From Oligoflexia bacterium (GTDB taxonomy: Bacteria > Bdellovibrionota > UBA1018): a DNA stretch of 64,000 nt. The notes under the pieces are model-generated. The model ran no database searches. It had not been told where the DNA came from and saw nothing but the letters and a program-made list of their open reading frames with translations. Below, piece after piece: positions 9,345 to 17,233 of this stretch (the first letter of the stretch is position 1; each line of letters opens with the position of its first letter). Both the position numbers and the translations under genes were made by a program. The stretch covers positions 1 to 64,000 of the forward strand of contig JACMQW010000007.1 in assembly GCA_014376785.1 (NCBI GenBank). Reading direction: 5' to 3'.

Positions 9345-9726
9345 CGGTACCTCCTGTACGGACTGCGGGGGCGGGTGCTACTACTTGCGCTTCTCTTCCA
9401 TGGATCGGCGCCTGCTTACCATTGTAGCTACGGCTTTCCAGATAGGCAATGATCTGATCAGCTAATCCGACCGAGTTATTGTGAGCCGTTTTTTGGGCAA
9501 TCTCTGAATCCAGCATACCCCGATATAACTTTGTCGCCGGGTTTTCCAAACTGAATTCATTTTCTTGAACAGTTCCGCGCATCGCCTGCATCATGGTGTT
9601 CAAAAACATGGCCTCCAGGCCCTCCGCGGCCTGGCGAATCTGGGGGTCCACCTGGTCACGATTCCGAGCGCCATTTGATTGGCGTACGGGTTCGCTATTA
9701 AGGGGGGAGAGGGGCGAGATTTTCAT
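9322..9726 (-). CDS. flgJ: FlgJ-like rod-binding protein (no muramidase domain)
   Basis: EGLEAMFLNTMMQAMRGTV...YRGMLDSEIAQKTAHNNSVGLADQIIAYL rod-binding domain; 134 aa only. Confidence 0.88.
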   Translation of the reverse strand: MKISPLSPLNSEPVRQSNGARNRDQVDPQIRQAAEGLEAMFLNTMMQAMRGTVQENEFSLENPATKLYRGMLDSEIAQKTAHNNSVGLADQIIAYLESRSYNGKQAPIHGREAQVVAPAPAVRTGGTDESESIR

Positions 9727-10019
9727 CCCACCCCTCTCAGCTGCGCATCTGCGTTCTCGTTCTCCACTTCCATGTGGGAGAGGGCGTTGGTTTCAAGATT
9801 TGATTCAAAACCCGGGGCCTGGACTTTCGTCCGGGACAGTTCACGCACACATCCTGTGTTTGTAACCTGTAAGGGTTCAGATTCCCGTCTTGTTTCCTGG
9901 ATCAACGCCCGTTGAGTCGCATCTTCCCTGACGCGTGAACGAGTCACGTCCAGATCGCGGCAATCGGTGAGTAACGGTCCATGAACACTGTCTAAAATAA
10001 AATCTTTCCAAAAAATCAT
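9723..10019 (-). CDS. Small hypothetical protein between flgI and flgJ
   Basis: ATGA overlap with flgI stop (10016-10019) and with flgJ start (9723-9726); no family recognised. Confidence 0.5.
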   Translation of the reverse strand: MIFWKDFILDSVHGPLLTDCRDLDVTRSRVREDATQRALIQETRRESEPLQVTNTGCVRELSRTKVQAPGFESNLETNALSHMEVENENADAQLRGVG

Positions 10020-11065
10020 AAAATCTCCAGCTCGGCTTGTAAGGCGCCCATGCTTTTTAGAGTTTGAAAAATAGAGGTCAGATCTTTTGGCTGCACTCCG
10101 AGCGCATTTAAAGCTTTCACTAAATCGGAAACGCTTGAACCGCTTTTAAGTTCTGCTACTCGTCCATTTTTTCCGGCTGCTCCTCCGGTGCCACCCACTT
10201 GAATGGAAAGATCTCCATGCGCAATCGCAACCGGAGTGATCGTGATCCGGTCGCCCATTACCACCGTGCCCGTGCGCTCATTCAGCACAACTTTCGCTTT
10301 CGTGTCGACGTTCACGTTAATGTTTTCAATTGCGGCTAAAAACTCAACTGAATTTCCTGCGTAATTAAATGGAACAACCACATCGATCGTGGCGCTATCT
10401 CGAGCACTCGCATATTTTCCGCCGAGCTCTCCGTTAATGAGTACCGCGAGCCGTGCAGCCGTCGTGAAATCGGGGGAGTGCAACGTCATCCGGACTGATC
10501 GCTTTTGTGAAAAATTAGTGTCGACATCTTTTTCGACAGTCGCACCCATCACGACCCGTCCGACCGTAGGAAAATTCTTGGTTGTTCCATCCGCAATTGA
10601 ACCAATGGACACCGAGCCTTGGGCAACAGCGTAAATATTTTGGTCGCCCGCTCGAAGGGGCGTCACTAACAACGTTCCACCCTCGAGTGACGATGCGTCC
10701 CCGATAGACGAAACAGTGATGTCGATTTTATTTCCGGCGCGAGCAAATGCGGGCAGTTTCGAAGTGACGATAACCGCGGCGGCATTTTTAGATTTAATTC
10801 CGGCTGGGTTCTTCACGTCTAATCCCAGTTTTTCGAAAAGACGCCCCAGGGATTGGCTGGTGACTTCCGCGCTGGAGTCTCCGCTTCCCTTCAAGCCCAC
10901 GACGATGCCGTAGCCGATTAGAATGTTCTCTCGAACGCCCTTCACGTCAGCCACATCTTTTAACCGTGCCGCCATTGCTGGAGCCGCGGTAATGAGCATC
11001 CCGATATTCAGAGTTGCCGCTAATACGGCAACATTATTAGCGAACCGCTTCGATACGATATTCAT
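10016..11065 (-). CDS. flgI: Flagellar P-ring protein FlgI
   Basis: ARLKDVADVKGVRENILIGYGIVVGLKGSGD...; signal peptide; likely ATG at 11065 within the longer ORF (to 11125). Confidence 0.95.
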   Translation of the reverse strand: MNIVSKRFANNVAVLAATLNIGMLITAAPAMAARLKDVADVKGVRENILIGYGIVVGLKGSGDSSAEVTSQSLGRLFEKLGLDVKNPAGIKSKNAAAVIVTSKLPAFARAGNKIDITVSSIGDASSLEGGTLLVTPLRAGDQNIYAVAQGSVSIGSIADGTTKNFPTVGRVVMGATVEKDVDTNFSQKRSVRMTLHSPDFTTAARLAVLINGELGGKYASARDSATIDVVVPFNYAGNSVEFLAAIENINVNVDTKAKVVLNERTGTVVMGDRITITPVAIAHGDLSIQVGGTGGAAGKNGRVAELKSGSSVSDLVKALNALGVQPKDLTSIFQTLKSMGALQAELEIL

Positions 11066-12104
11066 AGAGCTTTCCTGCAGGGATGGTTTCATCCGCTGAA
11101 ATGTCGGTATTTTTTGCGATGGCAATCACGCTCACCATTTTCGTTTGGCCGTGTAGCCGAACCTTTTTCAATCCTCGAAGTTTATAGTTTCCATTCGGAT
11201 ACCGCTCGAGGACTTCCATCATGACAGGGTCATTTGGTTTTAGCTCCATCGACTTTCGAAGATCCACTTGGGCCCATGCAACCGACGGAACCGTGACGTT
11301 TTTTCCGTCGTCTGCCGCCGCGGGCGCACGGTTCGCAGCCGATTGCGAGTTTGCGACCTGATCCCCCTTGGCGTCTGCCGTTGGAGCATTCTCAGGCAAG
11401 CCCATCGCAAGCCTCCGAGCTCGCTCTTGCGCAATATCCATTTCGCTTTCTCTCTCTTCGGGAGACATCGTACGCTTAAGCTCTGCAGCTACGTCCTTAA
11501 GGAACTCCTCGTCCATCAGAACGGTGATGAGGTCACCCTCGGATTTGATTTGGTTTTTGGTCAGGAAATAGTTCGTCTGTCCTTCGGATGTCCAAAGCGA
11601 TCCGTCATCTCGTGAGTCATCAACGAAGTCCGCTCGGGTGGCGCGGTTTCCATTTTTATACTTCTTCTGCAGGACTGGCCGAGCGGCTAATTTGGGTTCG
11701 CCCTCTTCTTCCTCGCGAGAGGGCCGACTGCGAACGAGTCTTTCATCATCTCCTGCTGCGAGCCAAGAACCTTGGCCTCCCATGCGCCCCGATGTCGCCT
11801 GGCCATCTCCTCGGCGAGAGCCATTTTCAGAATCGGGTCCCCGTCCGCGGTCATCTCCGAGCATAGAAGCTTCCGAAAACCGACCTCCCGTGGTTGGCTC
11901 TTTTTCATATCGATACTCATCATTCAAATCCGGCCGAAGACCGCCAAGAAGCTGCGAACACCCACTTAAACTACCGAGCGCAAAGAGAAGCCCCGCCGCA
12001 AAAACAGCCACGACGATCGATGGCGCTCCAGAAAAAAGTCCAGGTGAATTTAAATCGTCATGCAGATCCAAATTGATGGGATTGCGATCATACTCACGGT
12101 TCAT
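11037..12104 (-). CDS. flgH: Flagellar L-ring protein FlgH, with long low-complexity insertion
   Basis: Lipobox SLSGC; GSLWTSEGQTNYFLTKNQIKSEGDLITVL...; C-terminal MEVLERYPNGNYKLRGLKKVRLHGQTKMVSVIAIAKNTDIS; position between flgA and flgI. Confidence 0.9.
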   Translation of the reverse strand: MNREYDRNPINLDLHDDLNSPGLFSGAPSIVVAVFAAGLLFALGSLSGCSQLLGGLRPDLNDEYRYEKEPTTGGRFSEASMLGDDRGRGPDSENGSRRGDGQATSGRMGGQGSWLAAGDDERLVRSRPSREEEEGEPKLAARPVLQKKYKNGNRATRADFVDDSRDDGSLWTSEGQTNYFLTKNQIKSEGDLITVLMDEEFLKDVAAELKRTMSPEERESEMDIAQERARRLAMGLPENAPTADAKGDQVANSQSAANRAPAAADDGKNVTVPSVAWAQVDLRKSMELKPNDPVMMEVLERYPNGNYKLRGLKKVRLHGQTKMVSVIAIAKNTDISADETIPAGKLYEYRIEAVR

Positions 12105-12835
12105 AGAGTCACCTCGACTAAGTTTCCTTCTCGCAACTGGCCCACGAGTTCTTTTTTCGTTTTTTGCGTGAGAACTCGCACATTCTGGTCGCGGTAACCT
12201 GGCTCCTGAACGATCGCCATCGTCGTCAGAGAAACTTCTCCAGACTGAATTTTCACTTGGACGGTATCGCCGCGGCGAATATCAGGGACTCGCTCTACGC
12301 CACTGGTTAATGGGTACTGGCCTTCCAAAATAGTCTGGCGGGCTTGCAGTCCTTCAATGGATTCATTCGCGCCGAACATGACTCCGCGGTATTGATAGGC
12401 TAAACCCTGCGCTACGTTGATGGATTGGATTTGAAAATCTTCCTTTTGCAGCCTGTCTCCTGGACGAATTCTTCGACTCGCGACATAAGTCGGCACTGAC
12501 GCCGAAAAATGCGCTTGTCCGAGGGCCGAACTCCCATCCGAGTACGATGCCGAATACTCTGCCGTTCCGGTGCCGCTTTCCGAGAGAATGCGAATCACCA
12601 GGAGTGTCGCTCCTTCGTGAGCCACAGGAAATGTCGAACCGTTCAAAAACTCAATGTTAGCGCGCGGAAATTTCTTTCCGATTTCTAACCGAAGGGCGGG
12701 CTCAATATTTTTTTCATTATTTTTGCTCAAGTTTTCGGCCGCCATTCCGAAAGAAGAGAGGGCGAGTCCAATACCGAATCCTGCCGCAAATTTAATCATG
12801 AGTTTCTTCAAAGGCACCCCGGTAAGTTTGATCAT
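12101..12835 (-). CDS. flgA: Flagellar P-ring assembly chaperone FlgA
   Basis: YVASRRIRPGDRLQKEDFQIQ...VPDIRRGDTVQVKIQSGEVSLTTMAIVQEPGYRDQNVRVLT SAF-like domain; between flgG and flgH. Confidence 0.9.
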   Translation of the reverse strand: MIKLTGVPLKKLMIKFAAGFGIGLALSSFGMAAENLSKNNEKNIEPALRLEIGKKFPRANIEFLNGSTFPVAHEGATLLVIRILSESGTGTAEYSASYSDGSSALGQAHFSASVPTYVASRRIRPGDRLQKEDFQIQSINVAQGLAYQYRGVMFGANESIEGLQARQTILEGQYPLTSGVERVPDIRRGDTVQVKIQSGEVSLTTMAIVQEPGYRDQNVRVLTQKTKKELVGQLREGNLVEVTL

Positions 12836-13614
12836 TTCAGATTGACGGTCGCGTTCAGCATTTGATCGGCAATCCCCAGAAGCTTCGTGCCCATTTCATA
12901 TGCACGCTGGGTTTGAATCATTTCGACCATGGAGCTCGCGACGTTCACGTTTGAAGCCTCGAGCGCGCCTTGTGCCACTTGCCCGACTCCGTCTTCTCCT
13001 GGAATGCTTTGGATCGGCGCGCCGCTCGCTTGGGTCGGTCGATAAAGGCCGTCCCCGCTCGAAGAAAGTCCCTGCTCGTTCACAAACGTGGCGAGCTGGA
13101 TTTGCCCGAGGGTAGTTTCCTCGGCGTTTGGTAAAACTGCTTTTATTTCGCCATTCGGCGCGATGGTGATCGCAAGCGCATTTGCCGGCAGCACCACGTT
13201 CGGAACAAGTTGCGATCCATTTGCGAGCATCATTCGCCCCTGAGCATCACGGTGGAACGCTCCCGCTCGAGTGTACGCGACCTCTCCGTTCGTACGTTGG
13301 ACAGGAATGAAGCCCCTTCCCTCGATCATCATATCCATCGGATTTCCCGTTTGTTTTGAGGGACCCTGCTCAAAAATCCGGTGACTGGCTCCGACTTTCA
13401 CGCCCAGTCCGGTTTGGATTCCCACCGGCGTCTGGGAAGTCGCGCCGACTTGGGTGCCAGGCTCGCGGTCTGTTTTATACATGAGCTCAGAAAATTCCGT
13501 ACGGCCTCGCTTGAATCCATCGGTGTTTACGTTTGCGAGATCGTTGGAGATCCGTTCGAGATTCGCGCTTTGCGCTTCGAGTGCCGTCGCTGCTGTGTGT
13601 AAAGTTTGAATCAT
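12832..13614 (-). CDS. flgG: Flagellar distal rod protein FlgG
   Basis: MIQTLHTAATALEAQSANLERISNDLANVNTDGFKRGR...ALEASNVNVASSMVEMIQTQRAYEMGTK. Confidence 0.95.
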   Translation of the reverse strand: MIQTLHTAATALEAQSANLERISNDLANVNTDGFKRGRTEFSELMYKTDREPGTQVGATSQTPVGIQTGLGVKVGASHRIFEQGPSKQTGNPMDMMIEGRGFIPVQRTNGEVAYTRAGAFHRDAQGRMMLANGSQLVPNVVLPANALAITIAPNGEIKAVLPNAEETTLGQIQLATFVNEQGLSSSGDGLYRPTQASGAPIQSIPGEDGVGQVAQGALEASNVNVASSMVEMIQTQRAYEMGTKLLGIADQMLNATVNLK

Positions 13615-13644
13615 TTGATCGTCGCCTCGCAGTTAGATGTCGAT

Positions 13645-14526
13645 TTAAAGTTTGCCGATGTCATTTGCTTCGCGGCCCATCATCTCGCCAAACGTTTTCA
13701 TGACTTTAAGATCGTGTTCGAAGAGGCGATTTGCCTTAATTAAGTTCGTCATCTCTTCGACTGGATTCACATTCGAACCTTCGAGCATCCCTTGATGGAC
13801 ACTGGTATTCGCGGGCTCATTTGCCGGGTTCTTCGAAACGTCGCGATTCGTAAAATACTGAAGTCCTGTTTTCTGCAAATATTTCGGGTCTTGAAATTCG
13901 ACGAGGCTGATTTGTCCGATGAGATCACTCCCGCCGTAAACTTCGCCTTTTTCCGTGATGCTAACGTTTCCTCGGTCCTTTAAGTTAATGAAACGCGATG
14001 CAACCGATGGATCCGAAAGAGAGCCTGGAGCAGGCTCAGTTGTGAATTCACCATTCACAGGTGCGGAGGTGGTGCCGGCGAGACCGCCAGGCTTGGACAA
14101 AAGAACGGGATAACCTTCATTGGTGACCAAACGCCCATCAACGGCAATTTTCAAACTGCCGTGCCGAGTGTATTTGAGCCCGGTTGGTGAAGAAACTTCG
14201 ATTAATCCGGGACCTTCAAGCGCAACGTCGAGTGCGCCTTTAGTCACCTTCATCGGACCTTGCTTGAAACTGGTATAGGTCCCATGCACGATGACGTGTG
14301 ATTGGTCTTTGTCGTAGATGGGATTCAAATCTTTATCTTTGATCGGCCCGATATGAACAGACGGACGATCGCCATCGCGCTCTACGGAGGAAAGATACTC
14401 CTTGAACGCGGGCAAATCTTTCTTGAAGCCGTTCGTATCCACATTCGCTAAGTTATTAGCGACGGTATCGACAGCCTGGGCCTGCGCAGCAGCACCCGAT
14501 ACGGAAGTCCACATCCCTGTGGCCAA
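13645..14526 (-). CDS. flgF: Flagellar proximal rod protein FlgF
   Basis: MWTSVSGAAAQAQAVDTVANNLANVDTNGFKKD...GMLEGSNVNPVEEMTNLIKANRLFEHDLKVMKTFGEM; TTG start preceded by GGGGGA. Confidence 0.9.
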   Translation of the reverse strand: MATGMWTSVSGAAAQAQAVDTVANNLANVDTNGFKKDLPAFKEYLSSVERDGDRPSVHIGPIKDKDLNPIYDKDQSHVIVHGTYTSFKQGPMKVTKGALDVALEGPGLIEVSSPTGLKYTRHGSLKIAVDGRLVTNEGYPVLLSKPGGLAGTTSAPVNGEFTTEPAPGSLSDPSVASRFINLKDRGNVSITEKGEVYGGSDLIGQISLVEFQDPKYLQKTGLQYFTNRDVSKNPANEPANTSVHQGMLEGSNVNPVEEMTNLIKANRLFEHDLKVMKTFGEMMGREANDIGKL

Positions 14527-14783
14527 ATTGAGTATCCCCCTGGAGCTCGGACGCCATCATGGCAAAAGCTACCGTAGGTAAATAAAGCAATGGGTGTGCC
14601 GCCGCTTATTCTTCAATCATTCCAGTAAAAGGAGCGAATTTTCAATCAATGCTCGGCAATTTTAGCCGTTTAACTCGGTCGAAAGTGCCGGATAAGGGAA
14701 AATTTTTCCGCCCTTCACTCCTGGTGACTGAATGGAGGTTGAGCCGCAGCGCAGCCCTGTGAGATGTTTCCCTTCTACTCGAG

Positions 14784-15653
14784 ATGAATATGAAACGCTT
14801 AGAGTCCCGCCCCTATCGCGATAGTTTTCTGCCGACGTTAAAAGCACAGGTCGCAGATTGCATCCGCACGATCGGTCGACGTCCCGCACTTCGGGTGGTA
14901 ATCGTGGGCGAGGATCCTGCGAGTCAGATTTACGTCGCACATAAAGAAAAGTTGGCGGCCGAAATCGGGATGGACTCTTTGACCGTTCGCTTTCCCTCTA
15001 ACGTGCCTTCATCTACCGTTCGAGATGCGGTTGCTGAGTTGAATAGCGATCCTAACGTCGACGGGATCCTCATCCAGCGGCCCCTTCCTAAACATTTTCG
15101 CGAAGAAGACGTCTTACTCTGGATCCTTCCCGCTAAAGACGTGGACGCTTTTCATCCGGAAACCGTAGGACGCATGGTTTTGGGTTTGGAAGGGTTCACT
15201 CCCTGCACACCGGGCGGATGCCTCAAGCTTTTGGATTTCTACGGTTACGACGTTCGCGGAAAAATTGCCTGCGTGGTCGGTAGAAGCTCTATCGTCGGAA
15301 AGCCTCTCGCAGCGCTCCTGTTAGCGCGCGACGCTACCGTGCTTCATTGTCATAGTCAGACGAATGATCTCGCTTCGATGACACGTCAGGCGGATTTTCT
15401 TTTCGTCGCGATCGGCAAAGGCGAGTTCATCAGAAAAGAACATGTGAAACCCGGCGCCGTTGTAGTTGATGTCGGAGTGTCCAGAAATGAAGACGGAAAA
15501 ATTGTAGGCGATGTAGCCTACGAAGAAGTCTCGGAGATCGCAGCGGCTCTCACCCCAGTCCCCGGAGGCATCGGCCCGATGACGATTCTTGGGCTACTTG
15601 AAAACACCCTCACGAGCGCACGGCGTTCAGCAGAAAACAGAGAAAAAAAATGA
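14784..15653 (+). CDS. folD: Bifunctional methylene-THF dehydrogenase/methenyl-THF cyclohydrolase
   Basis: VDGILIQRPLPKHF, KDVDAFHPETVGR, CTPGGCLKLL, VVGRSSIVGKPLAALLL motifs; start may be 14784 or 14790. Confidence 0.96.
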   Translation: MNMKRLESRPYRDSFLPTLKAQVADCIRTIGRRPALRVVIVGEDPASQIYVAHKEKLAAEIGMDSLTVRFPSNVPSSTVRDAVAELNSDPNVDGILIQRPLPKHFREEDVLLWILPAKDVDAFHPETVGRMVLGLEGFTPCTPGGCLKLLDFYGYDVRGKIACVVGRSSIVGKPLAALLLARDATVLHCHSQTNDLASMTRQADFLFVAIGKGEFIRKEHVKPGAVVVDVGVSRNEDGKIVGDVAYEEVSEIAAALTPVPGGIGPMTILGLLENTLTSARRSAENREKK

Positions 15654-16774
15654 CTCAACTAAAAAGGACCGCCCTCTTTGAGGAGCATGTAAAACTCGGT
15701 GGAAGACTGATTGATTTTGGTGGCTGGGAACTTCCGGTCCAGTATTCGGGAGTGATGGACGAACACCTCGCGTGTCGGACCGCGGCCGGCCTCTTCGATG
15801 TGAGTCATATGGGAGAAATCTTGGTGAGTGGCGGAGATGCAGAGCGTTTCCTTTATCACCTTGTTTCGAACGATGTTTCGAAAATGGAAATCGGACAGGC
15901 ACAATATTCTATTCTGTGTCGGCATAACGGTAGCTCCGTGGATGATTTGATCGTTTATCGTCGCACAGAGAACGACTACCTAGTCGTAGTGAATGCTTCG
16001 AACACGGATAAAGATTTCGAATGGATGAAAAAAATTCACGAAGAAGGCCGCTTCGCTTGCCGACTTGAAAACGTGAGTTCGGAGTGGTCACAAATTGCCA
16101 TTCAAGGTCCCCGCGCAACCGAAATCCTTCAGTCCCTTACGCGTGCGAAGCTCTCAGAGGTAAAAACTTTCCGTTTTATTGAAGACTGGATAAATGGTGT
16201 GCCCGCAATTTTATCTCGAACGGGGTACACCGGAGAAGATGGCTTTGAAATTTATGTTCCCTGGAACGAGGCGCCGAAAGTCTGGTCGACTCTGGTCGAA
16301 AAGGGTGCGGAGTTCGGGCTTAAGCCTTGCGGATTAGGTGCGAGAGATACTCTGCGCCTCGAGGTAAAATACCCTCTATACGGGCACGAACTCGACGATG
16401 AAACGAACCCGGTAGAGGCGGGGCTCGGATGGGCCGTGAAAACGGATAAAACTGAGTTTGTCGGCAAGGAAGCACTTGCAGCGGCAAAGACGGGAGATGT
16501 ACGGAAAAAACTGGTAGGAATCGGTTTCCTTGCTCCCGGAATTCCTCGCCAAGGATATAAAATTTTTAGTCCCGATGGATTAAAAGAGGTCGGCGTGATT
16601 ACCAGCGGAACCCAATCTCCCTGTCTAAAAAAATCGATCGGTCTCGCTTTTGTTGATCCCGCGCACTCCGTGGTAGGCACGAAACTCTTGATTGAGATTC
16701 GCGGAAATCGCGTCCCTATCGAAGTCATTCCGACCCCTTTTTACAAACGCCCTGACGAACGACGAGAGGAATAA
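15650..16774 (+). CDS. gcvT: Glycine cleavage system T protein (aminomethyltransferase)
   Basis: TALFEEHVKLGGRLIDFGGWELPVQYSGVMDEH...; ATGA overlap with folD. Confidence 0.96.
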   Translation: MTQLKRTALFEEHVKLGGRLIDFGGWELPVQYSGVMDEHLACRTAAGLFDVSHMGEILVSGGDAERFLYHLVSNDVSKMEIGQAQYSILCRHNGSSVDDLIVYRRTENDYLVVVNASNTDKDFEWMKKIHEEGRFACRLENVSSEWSQIAIQGPRATEILQSLTRAKLSEVKTFRFIEDWINGVPAILSRTGYTGEDGFEIYVPWNEAPKVWSTLVEKGAEFGLKPCGLGARDTLRLEVKYPLYGHELDDETNPVEAGLGWAVKTDKTEFVGKEALAAAKTGDVRKKLVGIGFLAPGIPRQGYKIFSPDGLKEVGVITSGTQSPCLKKSIGLAFVDPAHSVVGTKLLIEIRGNRVPIEVIPTPFYKRPDERREE

Positions 16775-16776
16775 AA

Positions 16777-17163
16777 ATGAATTTTCCGGAAAATCTAAAA
16801 TATACAAAAGACCATGAATGGGCGAAAATCGACGGCACCCAAATCACTGTCGGAATCACCGACCACGCGCAAAGTGCGCTGGGTGATGTGGTCTTCGTGG
16901 AGCTTCCAAAAGTCGGTCGAGACCTGAAGGCTGGAGAAACTTTTGGCGTGGTAGAGAGCATTAAAGCCGTCTCAGACCTCTACTCACCTGTTTCGGGGAA
17001 AGTTTTGGCTGTGAACGATGCCGTCGTTGGAGAGCCTTCCAGCGTGAATCGCGATCCCCATACGAGCGCTTGGTTGATCAAGATCGAAACCTCCGACGCT
17101 TCCGCGCTGAGTGGCCTCATGGACTCGACCGCTTATTCTGCGTTTGTCAGTTCGATTAAGTAA
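16777..17163 (+). CDS. gcvH: Glycine cleavage system H protein
   Basis: KYTKDHEWAKIDGTQITVGITDHAQSALGDVVFVELP...GVVESIKAVSDLYSPVSG lipoyl-lysine motif. Confidence 0.97.
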   Translation: MNFPENLKYTKDHEWAKIDGTQITVGITDHAQSALGDVVFVELPKVGRDLKAGETFGVVESIKAVSDLYSPVSGKVLAVNDAVVGEPSSVNRDPHTSAWLIKIETSDASALSGLMDSTAYSAFVSSIK

Positions 17164-17180
17164 TGAAGTGAAAGAAAAAA

Positions 17181-17210
17181 AGGTTCCGGACATTCAGTTG
17201 TCCGGAACCT
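17181..17210. terminator. Bidirectional intrinsic terminator between convergent gcvH and gcvP
   Basis: AGGTTCCGGACA-TTCAGT-TGTCCGGAACCT perfect 12-bp stem, A-run before and TTTT after. Confidence 0.85.
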
Positions 17211-17233
17211 TTTATGATGAAGCACTCAGCTCG

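Noticed and set aside
9845-9890. tRNA T-arm-like string GGGTTCAGATTCCC
   Set aside because: No matching acceptor, D or anticodon arms could be assembled around it, and it lies in the coupled small ORF between flgI and flgJ.
11638-12171. 177-aa plus-strand ORF
   Set aside because: Antisense to flgH; composition reflects the low-complexity flgH insertion.
16252-16728. 158-aa minus-strand ORF
   Set aside because: Antisense shadow of gcvT.
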